Positions 22,218 through 33,603 of a DNA stretch of 64,000 nucleotides are shown here, piece by piece. The translations under genes were made by a program, and so were the position numbers. The first letter of the stretch is position 1. Every line of letters begins with the position of its first letter. Below the pieces are notes generated by a model. That model was not told the origin of the DNA. It made no database searches and saw nothing but the letters and a program-made list of their open reading frames with translations. Source of the DNA: Buddleja alternifolia (Eukaryota; Streptophyta; Magnoliopsida; Lamiales; Scrophulariaceae); contig CM033391.1 of NCBI GenBank assembly GCA_019426215.1, positions 9,226,708 through 9,290,707 of the forward strand. The letters are read 5' to 3'.

Positions 22218-22995
22218 CCATTTGCATGGCGCAATGTCACTTCTTGGAGCTCGAATGTTCATAGCTGGTTAAGGAGAGTTGCTAGAAAATTGGATAAGGC
22301 TATGTTCTGTCACTTCCTAAGTATCTGCTAGAGTATACGGTGGGCTAGAAACAAAATATTATGGGATAAAGCTAGAGTTGAACCATGGGATACGGTTGAA
22401 TTTGTGATGAATTTTGTTTCTTCTAGCTCTCAATTGCCGAATAGGTCGGAGATGGCTTCACCATTTTAGCAGTCGCGTTGGTCTTGTCCTAGGGAGGGGA
22501 GGATAAAAATTAATTTCAATGGGGCTACTTTTCGTGTGAGAGGACGCGTTGGGGTGGGTGTTGTTGCAAGAAATGAGTTTGGTTCATGCATTGCATAGGT
22601 ATCTTGATTTATCAAGGGCTCGTCTGATCCTTTGATCGCGAAAGCATACGCAGCTCGTGAGACAGTTGATCTTGCAAGGAGGAAGGGCTGGTCTAATGTT
22701 GAATTTGAAAGGGACTGTCTGGTGGTGATTAAATAATTCAAGACAATATAGAGGATTTTTCTTTGCTTAGTTCCTATTTTTGTGGATATTCGTGCTTCCT
22801 CGACTTTATTTTCTAGTTGTTTTTTATTTGGTTCTTGTTTGGGTAATTATTTAGCCCAAACTTTAGCTCGTTTAGCTGTCAATTTTGTTGAGGGTTTGTA
22901 CCCTCCGGATTCGGTTGTTTTTTTGTTGGATACGAATTTAACATCATTTCCTTGATTTTATAATATATCGATTCTTTTTTTTAAAAAAACACTTC
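22218..22995 (+). pseudogene. LINE ORF2 remnant, right part (RNase H domain)
   Basis: Reading continues from 2669 as LSPF followed by AWRNVTSWSSNVHSW, then WWARNKILWDKARVEPW, and an RNase H module of the RVT_3 type: KINFNGATF...GRVGVGVVARNEFGSC, then AKAYAARETVDLARRKGW and VEFERDCLVV at about 22700. Stops are present (for example after GSCIA). The 3' end is near 22990 with T-rich and A-rich runs. The plant LINE RNase H would aid target-primed reverse transcription. This copy is dead. Confidence 0.78.
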
Positions 22996-24164
22996 ATTTA
23001 CATATGAACTTCTAAATTTACATGACCAGAAAAATAAAAGAACTTCTATATATAAGATAATGATTCACGTGTGCAAGAATGTTGTAGATTTAATTAATCT
23101 ATCTTCATATACTTCTATTTTGGGTTTGACCAAACTGAATTTGAGCTAGAAGTTCCACTTTGAATGCACCATTGTTTTATGTGATTTAAATTCTTAATTT
23201 ATTCTAGTTAATTTTTATAATTGATTATTTACTGCCCATTAAAGTCAAAAAGTAAAGAAATAAAGAAAGAAGATGGTCGTATACAAAAATATATAAAAAG
23301 GGGCAAGTTCATCTTTTAAAGTTGGTGGATTTAAATTTCCACAAGCAGGGGTATTATTGTCCATTTAAACAAATTGAAAAGTAAGTGGAGTGTCATTATA
23401 AAAATATGGAGTGCTGATATCAATTTCTAAAATAATTGTAAACATCATATTACGTAAAAATACTTGTGTTTGTGAGTTCTTTTAAATTAAGTACAAAATA
23501 TACCATATTCTCACACTAAAAGCACTTATATGATGTTATTCTTAAATTCATTTTTTTTATATTTATTATCATACTAATAACTTTGAGTACGTACAACCTT
23601 TCAGATATATATTGATAATTCTATTGCACAAACATGTTATATTCCATAACAATGAAAAATTAATAAATATTTTTATACCAGAAAATGATTCATATATATC
23701 CCATATTGTGTCAGAATACGGTATGATTTTTTAAATTATCTTTTTAATCATCAAATCAACTCAATCAAAGTAATGATCTGATACTAACAATTTACTGCTA
23801 ATTGCCAAAAACTAAAAATATTTATAGAATAAGATTAATAAAATTAATAATCAACTTTTTATTTAAGTTGGAATATTGGTTGTGAGTGCAGAAATTTTCT
23901 TCTTCTTTGTGGGTGGTTGTGGGTAATTTTTTTTATTTTATTGGTTATTATTTTAGAGAAAGTAGGAATCTATTTGTTTTTCTTAAATTAAAGAGTCTCC
24001 TACTACTAACATATTTTATTTTTTATCAATAATTAAAGAGTTTCCAACTACTAAAATAATTTCAGATACTACTGAATGGTTTCCTACTCCTCAATGTATT
24101 CTTTTACTCAATAAATTTAATTATTAATTATTAATAAATTAATTAATTAATTATTAATAGTAAG
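22996..24164. other. AT-rich spacer, no gene seen
   Basis: Long AT-rich tract with A/T runs and an ATTAATTA-rich stretch at about 24110-24160. No coding signature or paired repeat ends were recognised. Confidence 0.5.
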
Positions 24165-24218
24165 GATGGGTATAAAAGTCTTTTCACAATGGATCATACA
24201 ATTAAGTTATTCACATGT

Positions 24219-24962
24219 TTATATAGGGGTTAGATTAGATAGACAGATAATATTAGGTAGCTTCTCATCATCATCAATTTCTTCAAGTGTTAATTTTAAG
24301 TTTTGTTCCATAGGCACATCCACAGATTTAGCACCTAATAAACCAAACTCATCAATCAATTCAAGCATATATGTAGCGGACTCAAACACAACCCTTTCCA
24401 AGATCTTCCCACCTAAGTCTCTAAAAAATATTTCAGATCTCCAATATCTTTAATATGAAAACTAGAACCCATATATTTATTTAACCTTTCAATTTTGGAA
24501 TCAGAATCTCCAGAAATGACAATATCATCAACATAGATAAACGAAACAACGAAAAAATGAACAAAACGTTTGCAAAATAAGGAATAGTTGTGTTTACTTT
24601 ATCTCAAACCATTATCTAAGAGAGCCACATTCGATTGTCGAGGATCATGTTTTAAATCATATAGGAATTTTCTTAAGTTTACATGCCCGACTATCATTAG
24701 GAGATAAATAGTCTTCCAAAAAACACATATAAACTTCTTCACTTAGATCTTCATGTAAAAAGGCGATATTTACGTCCATTTGAAATAAAGACCAGTTATT
24801 AATAACAACTACTGAAATAAGAGATCTAACACTTACCATTTTAATAACCAGTGAAAAAGTCTTGTGATAATCTATCCCCTCTTTTTTACTATCGCCCTTA
24901 GCCACTAGTCTAGCTTTATAACGTTCAATTTCACGATTTGATTTGTAATTAATTTTATACAC
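24219..24962 (-). pseudogene. copia reverse transcriptase fragment
   Basis: Minus-strand reading gives YKINYKSNREIERYKARLVA, DYHKTFSLVIKMVSVRSLIS and LFQMDVNIAFLHEDLSEEVY. A frame change follows, then FIYVDDIVISGDSDSKIERL near 24510-24550, and LGLLGAKSVDVPMEQN-like sequence near 24330. The catalytic motifs QMDV and YVDD are readable, but several frames are needed. Coding similarity fades near 24200, where the element is truncated. Confidence 0.78.
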
Positions 24963-25063
24963 TCAACAACAACCAATAGGTTTCCTATTGCTAGGAAACT
25001 GGTTAAAATCCAGGTGCTATTTTGTTGTAAAGTAGTCATTTCTAGATCCATAGCTTTTGTTCA

Positions 25064-25600
25064 TCATTCATCTTTGCAAGTTTCTAGAAAACTATTAGGT
25101 TCTCTATCCTTAGAAATAGAAGAAAGAAAGCACTTATAATTTTCACTAACATTCTTATAAGATATACAATCAGACAAAGAATACAAACAACTAGACAAAT
25201 TAGAACTAGAAGAATGTATCTCAACATCAAAATCATTCAAATAAAAGGAAATTTTAAGAACCCTCCCTGTTTTCCTCAAGTCAAAAGGCTGGTCCATCGA
25301 AGAGTTATTTGGAGTGGGATGGGAAGGAGACGCAGTCTCAAAATCTGCATTACAAGGATAGACCCTCATCCACGCGCTATCGATATCTTGTATGATCTGT
25401 GTGATGTCAACATTATCTTCCTCATGGTTACAAACAATGACATCATTGACCAATTTTTCAACAGATTTGTTCCTATCAGCATATCGTAAAGAGCCAAAAA
25501 AGTTCAAAACATTTACCTCCCCCGAAATAGATTCAATCATTTTGTCCAACCTAAAAAGAAAAATATTCTAGTGAAATTTTACATCTCGAGAAATGATAAG
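25064..25600 (-). pseudogene. copia integrase-RT linker fragment
   Basis: A 161-codon open stretch at 25549-25064 (start DKMIESISGEVNVLNF, end FLETCKDE) continues the integrase C-terminus, which reads SRDVKFHQNIFLFRL just upstream. It corresponds to the variable linker before the RT of copia polyproteins. It has no catalytic function of its own. Confidence 0.65.
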
Positions 25601-25744
25601 TCTATCACTATCAATGTCAAGTGACTTGTATGCCTTTTTGTTATTCTATCTCTATCACTATCAATGTCAAGTGACTTGTATGCCTTTTTGTTATTCTATC
25701 TCTATCACTATCAATGTCAAGTGACTTGTATGCCTTTTTGTTAT
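25601..25744. repeat. 50-bp tandem repeat, about 2.9 copies
   Basis: Units start at 25601, 25651 and 25701 and are nearly identical (TCTATCACTATCAATGTCAA...). On the minus strand the unit encodes the integrase C-terminal sequence NKKAYKSLDIDSD. Because 50 is not a multiple of 3, each extra copy shifts the frame. Confidence 0.92.
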
Positions 25745-25846
25745 CACAATATCCCAAAAAAAAAAAAACATATGTAATAGCATAAGAATCAAAATTATCA
25801 TGATTGCCAATAATAGTTGCATAGCAAAACATCCAAAAGCATGTAA

Positions 25847-27055
25847 GAGCACCCCCATTGGGGGGTGCTTGGGGAAGCTTTTTATTTTTTTTCCAATGGG
25901 GGGTAGGGTTCTTGCTGAGGTGGCAGCAATTAAAAAAGTTGGGGTTCTTGTAGAAGAACCCCAAAGAAACCGCTTAGCTGGCACTTTTGCCCCTTTTTTT
26001 CTCTTTTCTTTTGCTTTTTCTTTTTCTTTTCTTTTTCCAATCAGCTCAACACTTTTGTCTTTTCTTTCTTTTTTCTTTTTCCAACAACTAAAATGTAGAT
26101 AAAATGAGGATTTAATTTTTTCCAACGGATAAAATTTGATCTTTAATTTTCATGTGTTACAAACGGCTAGAATTTCATCTTTTTTCTTCACTATTTTTAT
26201 CTATAAATACTACTCATTCACCCAACAATTCATCACAACAACTTCCCATCTCCTCTCCAATCTATTAAATCCTCTCAAATTCCTCTTCAATTTTTTTCCC
26301 ACATATTTCCAATGGAAGGAAATTTTGAAAATTCTAATACAAATTTAGTAAACTCTTCCATTTATCCAAATCAAAATTCTCAAGATAATACTACCCAATC
26401 ACCACAAAATTCACAAAATCCACCAAATCCACCAAATTCACCATTTTTGCAATTTTCACAATACCCCCAATTTACACAAAACCCACACTATCCCCCAAAT
26501 CCACAATTTTATCAACACCCACAATTTACCCAATTTATAAAAAAACCCACAATATCCTCCAAATCCATATTTCGGCATATTTGGTGGACCATATTTGGGC
26601 ACGATTTGGAGGGGATGAATTTCCAAATTAAGTTGTATTATTTTTTTAATTTTTCTTGTTCGATGATTGTAATGTTTACAATTATATGCCTTGTTAAGTT
26701 GGTGCAATAATAAAAAAAATTATCTTAAATTTTCTATTTTTTAATTAATAATTGCATAATTATTAATTTTTCACAATATATTTAATTTATTTATTTATTA
26801 ATTCTGAAAATTATTTTTAAATTAATTAATTATTTTTGGAAAATAAAAGTTTTTATTTAATTATATAATTGATTATTAAAAAATAAATATAAATTGGGTA
26901 TTTTCAGAGAGGTTCTTGGAAGGGGTTCTATGCTGATGTGGCAAGTGCAGAAAGTTGCTTGTGATGAGAAGAAGGGTGCTTGGAAGGAGAGGTTCTTGGA
27001 GTGCTGATGTGGCAGTCCAAGAACCCCTTTTGGAGTTCCACCATTGTGGATGCTC
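25847..27055. mobile_element. Non-autonomous PIF/Harbinger-type element (1209 bp)
   Basis: Flanked by TAA on both sides (25844-25846 and 27056-27058). The termini GAGCACCCCCATTGG (left) and GAGCATCCACAATGG (right, reverse-complemented) are inverted repeats. A 3-bp TAA duplication is typical of PIF/Harbinger. Internally it retains the start of an ORF1-like gene but no DDE transposase. It interrupts the copia integrase. Confidence 0.82.
26312..26710 (+). pseudogene. Remnant of a Harbinger ORF1-like N-terminus
   Basis: The ATG at 26312 follows a TATA-like TATAAATACT at about 26202 and an AC-rich leader. The predicted protein starts MEGNFENSNTNLVN and is a low-complexity Asn/Pro/Gln/Phe/Tyr repeat (YPQFTQNPHYPPNPQFYQHP). 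This composition is seen at the N-terminus of plant PIF/Harbinger-associated ORF1 proteins that carry a Myb/SANT domain. The Myb domain is absent, and the frame runs into unrelated sequence after about residue 80. ORF1 normally helps DNA binding and nuclear import of the transposase. The assignment rests on composition and context. Confidence 0.55.
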
Positions 27056-27058
27056 TAA

Positions 27059-27607
27059 GTGGCTGAAAAGGACATAATTTTTCTAAAGGGGTTCTGCCTT
27101 CTAATAAAGGACCAGGGGTACTATTAATAAAATAGGCAGCAGTTAATATGCATTCAGACCATTTTAGGGGGCCATCCACATTGGAAAATAAGAGATATAG
27201 CCATATTAATTTGAGTAAATGTCTGTGTTTTTCTCAGCTATCCCAGTTTGTTGGCGAGTGTCAACTCAAGTAGTTTGATGTAAAATACCCTCTTGTATAA
27301 AAAATAGGTTCAAAAAATGTTGACAAATTTTGTCCCATTATCACTATGGAACACCTTCATAGATTTATCAAATTGAGTTTTAACTAACTTATAGAAATCA
27401 ACAAGCAAATCAGAACTTTCAAATTTATTAGAAAGCGGATAAACTCATCATATACTATAGTAATTAGAAAGTATTTATAACCATTATGACTCACAACACA
27501 ATACGAACCCCAAAGATCCAAATACACAAGATCAAAGGTAGCTACAGTTCTCGGATCAGTTAAGGGAAGTGATTCCCTTATGTGTGTAGTTTTATGGCAA
27601 GTATCAC
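27059..27607 (-). pseudogene. copia integrase fragment
   Basis: Minus-strand reading includes CHKTTHIRESLPL at about 27580-27600 and FDLVYLDLWGSY at about 27500-27530. It then needs frame changes to reach WSECILTAAYFINSTP and LEGRTPLEKL at about 27090-27165. This is the GAG-pre-integrase end and the integrase core. The upstream half of the same module lies beyond 34240, beyond the LTR element inserted at 27608. Confidence 0.72.
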
Positions 27608-28250
27608 TGTTAGTAATAGTAGCATCAGAGCACGAATAAAATAATCAAAATATAAGCTTAAACATGAAAGATGTACCCGAGAATCTAACATGGTTTAGCG
27701 AAGTGCATGCATCCACGAGCTAATACCTAGACTACATATTTATTTCTCAAGAGTGAAGCAATCAGTTACAAGGAGAGTTCTACTATTTATAAGAGTCGAA
27801 TAATCTAAAACCCTATCAAAGTAAAAAACATATTTCTAATACAAAAGAAAGAGGTATAAACATAATATGAAACAAATACCACTCAAAACAAGGCCCGAAA
27901 TTTGCCAAAAAATAGAATTTTTTCCGTCTAAGAAACCTCTCAGCTGCCAAACACCGTGATGTTTTCCCCGAACACCGCGACATTCATGAAAAAACACTGT
28001 GCCCCAAACGCCATGGTGTTCGTCTCCGGAATGCTGCGGCGTTTCTTCACTGCCACGAACGCCGCGACGTTCGTCCTTGAACGTCATGGCGTCCGTCCTC
28101 CAATGTCGGGGCATTGCCTCCATGAACACCCGATTTGGCATGTTTTTCACCCTTCCACGGCCTCGGGTCTTCCCGACCCATCTCGGCTTCATCTTGGCTT
28201 TGTTTTGGCTCCATTTTTTTTATCTCTCGATTTATATCCCAATGATATCC
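27608..28250 (-). repeat. Left LTR of the non-autonomous element
   Basis: Shares long blocks with the right LTR (for example AACATGAAAGATG, TTATTTCTCAAGAGTGAA, CTAAAACCCTATCAAA). It carries an additional GC-rich stretch at about 27950-28120 with repeated AACGCCGCGACGTTCG-like words that is mostly missing from the right copy. The right boundary is approximate. Confidence 0.65.
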
Positions 28251-29446
28251 CACTTGGAGACTGATCAAAATCTCGAACTTAACTTGAACCACCACTTCGC
28301 TTTTCCTAAGTGATTAATCTAGTTGGCACATTTCCAAACCAAATGGAGATCAAACCTCGAGATCTCTCCATATCTCGTCAAGTCATCTGCTCCCAGTGCC
28401 TTCCACTTGGCGGACTCTCACTGTGGATATCATTCTCTCTCTTTGAACCCTCTCCACTACCTTATTCTTTTGGTGATCAGCCAATTTTTTAATACCATAA
28501 AATATACTTCTCGGTCCAACTGACCCGCGGATATAGGTCACTCCAATACCGAAAATATGTCACACAACATAAAATGCTTTGGTTAACCCATCCACTGACA
28601 TCCTTACACCAAGGACTTTTCTAGAATCCCTCACATATTTGATATTTATTCCTTGCATGAGTTGTGTCCAATCCATCAACCCACTCAATATTTCAATGGT
28701 CAATTCGGGTCATCCACGTATCGGTATGATGCTCCCACTACATGAGCCATGTCATACCTTTCTGCCAAAAAAACCCCAGCTCCGCGAATCTGTCTAGCAG
28801 GCTTCGCATCCTGCCACCATGACTTCTGGCTCCACGTCTGCCCTCTCAGGCGTCATGCCTCTCCATCATGGTTACTCTCTACGTGAATTTGTCTCCACAA
28901 CCCTAACCTCCGGTCTCTCGACTACATGAATTTATCCTCTCGGCTATTGATTCTGTCATTTTAACCTATGGCTCGGTGAATTTGCTTTCTGGCACTACAA
29001 CTCTGCTCCTGTGGTCACCGGTTCACGTGTTCTTCTGCTCTATCAAATACACGGGTCTGCCCTATAACCTCTGGCTCTACAAAACTGCATCCGGCACTGC
29101 AACTGCTCTCACTGGCTTCATGTCTACCCACCTGGAAACATAAATCTGCATTTGCTGCTGCGGATCCACCTAGCTGCCGGCACCACGATTTTCCAATATT
29201 TTTTCGTTAACGTTAAACGAGATTACTCTTCATGGTTGGCGATCTAACTGATCCCATCCGCCTCTATCATATTCTCTAGCTCAACCACGACCTAAATTCG
29301 TGCTACTTGCTATGAAATTGTCGAGCTTGATTTCTTCCTTCTCATACCATCGTTCCCATGACAAAATTCGCTCTAATCAAAGCGCTTCTCCATAGATCTA
29401 GATTTAAGACGTCTCCTAAATCTACAACATATGGCTCTGATCCTAC
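28251..29446. other. Internal region of the non-autonomous LTR element
   Basis: No coding domain was recognised on either strand. Pyrimidine-rich words such as CTCTGGCT and TCCGGC recur. The absence of gag and pol is why the element is called non-autonomous. Confidence 0.5.
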
Positions 29447-30030
29447 TGTTAGGAATGGTACCATCAGAGCACAAACAAAATAATCAAGAAATATAAAAAT
29501 CTAAGTCTAAACATGAAAGATGAACACAAGGATTTAACGTGGTTCAGCAAAATGCTTACATCCACGAGCCCATAGATGAGAAAGGCGCGCCATGGCGCTC
29601 GCCATGGCGCTTGGCGAGCGTGGCGACCCCTCGGCGCCACGGACCATGGCATGGCGCCGGACTTCGTCTTGGCGAGCGCCATCGGCGCCATTGGCGAGAG
29701 GCGTACGGCGAGCGCAATATGCGCAATGTTGAAGTAACTTAAAATAGCTGAGATTGAAGTCAAATTCGGTCAAATTTACAAAATTGGGGGCAAAATCGGG
29801 ACACAATTGGGATAAATTAGCTAAAACCCATACTTACCCAAGTAGCCCACCACAATTTAAAAACCCTATCTCTGCTCTTCAAGCGATTTCAGCCTCTTCA
29901 GCGCGATTTCAGCCTTTTCAGCGCGATTTCAGCCGCTGCTCTCTCGCAATCTCTCTACCGGAGCAAGACGTCGCCGTCGCCAAACCCAACCGTCGTCGAC
30001 GCCGTCGCCCAGCGCAGCCGACGCCGCTGC

Positions 30031-30866
30031 GTAAGTATTTTTTGGTTTTTTATTTTCCATTTTTCAGTTCATTACTTCATTACTTCATTTGCTGTGTTTA
30101 TGTACTAATGACTAATGAGTGGGGAGGTGGGCTATGTATATTATATAATATGTGTAACTATAATACTTATATATAATATGTGTAATGTAATGTGTAGTTG
30201 GAACTTGGAAGGCAGTAAGCTTACTGCCTTAAGGCAGTAAGTTTTTTTATTTTTCTTTCTTTTATATTTTTGATTTTTTAATTATTATTTGCTATCATTA
30301 TCTATAGTTATATATATATAATATGTTTAGTTTTATATTTGTGTACTAATGACTAATGAGTGGGGGCGGTGGGCTATGTATATTATATAATATGTGTAAC
30401 TATAATACTTATATATAATATGTGTAATGTAATGTGTAGTTGGAACTTGGAAGGCAGTAAGTTTTTTTATTTTTCTTTCTTTTATATTTTTGATTTTTTA
30501 GTTATTATTTGCTATCATTATCTATAGTTATATATATATATAATATGTTTAGTTTTATATTTGTGTACTAATGACTAATGAGTGGGGCGGTGGGATATGT
30601 ATATTATATAATATGTGTAACTATAATACTTATATATAATATGTGTAATGTAATGTGTAGTTGGAACTTGGAAGGCAGTAAGCTTACTGCCTTAAGGCAG
30701 TAAGTTTTTTTATTTTTCTTTCTTTTATATTTTTGATTTTTTAGTTATTATTTGCTATCATTATCTATAGTTATATATATATATATATATAATATGTTTA
30801 GTTTTATATTTGTGTTGAAATGTGTATGTTGATGATTGTATGTTGATACATTTTTTAAAATTGTAG
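30031..30866 (+). other. 5'-UTR intron of the hAT transposase gene
   Basis: The donor GTAAGT at 30031 follows a GC-rich leader that contains a threefold AGCGCGATTTCAGCC-like repeat (about 29880-29935). The acceptor TTGTAG ends at 30866, one base before the ATG. The intron is mostly made of a three-copy tandem repeat. It is predicted from splice signals only. Confidence 0.6.
30101..30815. repeat. Tandem repeat of about 222-250 bp, three copies
   Basis: Units start at TGTACTAATGACTAATGAGT (30101, 30342, 30564). Copies 1 and 3 contain a perfect 22-bp palindrome (30209-30230 and 30672-30693, centre AAGCTT). Copy 2 has lost about 21 bp of it, consistent with deletion between the short direct repeats AAGGCAGTAAG. 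Confidence 0.9.
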
Positions 30867-30867
30867 A

Positions 30868-33603
30868 ATGTCGAACTCGAACCGAAAGGATCCAGCATGG
30901 CAATACGGGGAATTGCCTGATCCTAAAAATACGAACAACATAAAATGCATCTTTTGTCCGATGGTTACAAAGGGAGGAATCACGAGGCTCAAGCAACACT
31001 TTGTTGGAGGTTTTAAGAATGTAAACCGATGTGATAAATGTCCGGAGCATGTTCGAGAAGAGATAAAAGCTCTTATGGAAAAAAGGAAAGCGGTGAAAGA
31101 GCAAATGAACGCAATGCCTCATTTTGATCAAGTAGCTGAAGAACGTGAAATGGAACAACGAACCTGTGATCATAATAGTAAGGGTAAACAAGCTTCAAGC
31201 TCGTCGGTTTACTCATCATTCCCGCAGCCTAAGCCTAAACCTCCAAAGCAAATCGGTCCTCTTGACATATACTACCAAAAAGATGCGGATGAGATTTGTG
31301 ATGAGAGAAAGAGGAACAGTGCAGGCGCTCATCCTTATAATGAGAGTAGGAAGATTCTGAGGGATAATGCGGTGCAAAAGTTTGCTAGGTGGATGTATGA
31401 TAAAGCTCTTCCATTCAATGTTGTAAACGGTGACACCATTGGCCCTTGGGTTCAAGCTATTGGCCAATTTGGACCTGATATGAAGCCTCCTACATATCAT
31501 GAGATGAGGGTTGTTTATTTGAAGAAAGAAATGGAGCATACAAACAACCTCCTAAAATGCCACGAGGAAGAGCAAGCTAAATATGGTTGCACAATTATGG
31601 CTGATGGCTGGTCGGATAAAAAAAATAGGTCATTGATTAACTTTCTCGTGAATACACCGAGAGGAAGCAGGTTCATTGAATCACTTGATGTATCAAATAA
31701 GTCTCACACAGGTGAGTTTATATTCAGCTTGTTGGATAAAATGGTGCAAAAAGTTGGTGTGAAAGATGTGGTTCAAGTAGTCACAGATAGCGCAAGTTCA
31801 AATGTTTTAGCAGGTGAGAAATTATTATAATTTTTTAAATTAAAAAAAGTATTAAATATTAAAGTTTTTTAAGTATAAAATATTTTGATAACGTTTAATG
31901 TAGAATTTTATCTTATTATTTTATTTAACAGGAAAATTGTTGGAGGCTAAATATCCACACTTGTATTGGACGCCGTGTGCCGCTCATTGCTTAGACTTGA
32001 TGCTCGAAGACATCTTTAAAATTCCTTTATTGAAGAAGACCATTGAGCGAGCAATCCAAATTAGTGGTTGTATTTACTCTAAACTACAATTATTGAGTAT
32101 GATGAGGGAGTTCACCAATGATAAGGAAATGGTTAGGGCGGCGAAGACCCGGTTTGCGACCGCCTTTCTAACTTTGAAGCGGTTTCATGAAGAGAAAACA
32201 AATTTGAAAAAAATGTTTACATCTGATGCATTCACCCAAAGTAAGTATGCAAAAGAGGAAAAGTGTAAGACGGCGGCTAAAGTGATACTGATGCCTACTT
32301 TTGGACCAATGTGCTTTATGCAATTAAAATTGCCGGTCCATTAGTGAAAGTTCTTCGGTTAGTAGATGGGGAGCAGAAGCCTCCAATGGGATATATATAT
32401 GAGGCAATGGATAGGGCTAAGGAAGCAATAAAGGACTCTTTTGGAGGAAATGAAGAAAGGTATGCCGAGATTTTCAAGATCATTGATAGAAGATGGGCAG
32501 TCCAGCTCCACCAACCTTTACATGCAGCTGGTTACATCCTTAACCCAGAGTTCTTTTATGCAAACACAAATGAAGACCCAAAGCTTATGAGTGGTTTTTA
32601 TGCTTGTGTCGAGAGATTAGCTCCAGATGTTGAGACAGCAGATAAGATTAGCGTGGAGCTATCGTCCTACATAAAAGCCGAAGGACTTTTTGGAGTACCA
32701 GCAGCTATTAGACAAAGAATCATAAAATCACCCGGTAATAAGCATTTTTTATATTTATTTTACAAGTTACAATGCTTTATTACCTATTTTGGACCGCCTA
32801 ACATTTGGATTTCCATTTCCTTATCAAATTTAGCTGATTGGTGGTTCTCTTTTGGATCAAATTGCCCAAATATACAAAAGTTTGCCATCAAAGTACTCAG
32901 TCTCACTTGTAGCTCATCTGGATGTGAGCGAAATTGGAGTATATTTGATCTTGTAAGTATAATTTACAAGTTTACATATTAAAGTACTTATCTAGTTATA
33001 TTATTAAAGTAATTTTTTAAACATAAACTTATACAGGTTCATACCAAGAAGAGAAATAAGTTGCTTCACAAAAACATGAACGACTTGGTTTTCATCAAAT
33101 ACAATAGAAGTCTAATTCGTCGTTATGATGAGCGTAATTTGATTGATCCAATTTCTCTTGAGGAGATAGATGAATCGAACGAGTGGTTGGTGGGAGAAAT
33201 GGAAGAAGATGGGAACAATTTTGTACATGGTGAGGAGGACGGTTTAACTTGGAATATGGCTTCACAAGCGGCTGGAGTGGATGAAGATGCATATGCTTTT
33301 AGATCACGACCTTCAAGAGCTCCACAAGTGTATACAAGAAAGGCATCTTCATCAAAGGCATCTTCATCAAAGACAACAAAGAAAGCATCTAATCGCGGCG
33401 CATTGCATTTAATTGATGAAGAAGAAGACGATGATGGCTATGAAGGAGAGGATGATGATATCATTGGTGAGGCCCATGAGGATGAGGATGATGGTGACGA
33501 TGATGAGCATGAGGATGGTGGTGGTGGTGGTGGTGGTGGTGGTGAGGAGGACGAGGAAGAGGAGGAGGATGTCCAGTTAGCAAGTTTAGATTTAGATGAT
33601 TAG
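30868..33603 (+). pseudogene. hAT transposase gene, four exons, one apparent frameshift
   Basis: Exons are about 30868-31813, 31932-32734, 32834-32952 and 33037-33603, all with GT/AG borders. The protein has a BED-type zinc finger (C27, C30, H44, C55) and a DUF659/RNase H-like core with catalytic Asp in MADGWSD (D246) and VVTDSASSN (D307). A C-terminal dimerisation region contains KVLSLTCSSSGCERNWS, where the Glu of CERNWS is the expected third catalytic residue. An acidic tail with a Gly run ends in DLDD. One frame change is needed near 32283 in exon 2 (between KTAAKV and YFWTNVLYAIK). It is either a disabling indel or a sequence error. The protein would bind TIRs and excise and reinsert the element. 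Confidence 0.85.

Noticed and set aside
22466..22741. 91-codon open frame on the minus strand
   Set aside because: Antisense to the LINE RNase H domain, which has clear protein similarity in the plus direction.
25691..26125. 144-codon open frame on the minus strand
   Set aside because: Runs from the Harbinger derivative through its TIR into the copia integrase. It is a chance join, although its last part does contain real integrase remnant sequence.
30101..30815. Regular repeats resembling a CRISPR-like array
   Set aside because: Units of over 220 bp are contiguous, without spacers, in a plant transposon. This is an ordinary tandem repeat.
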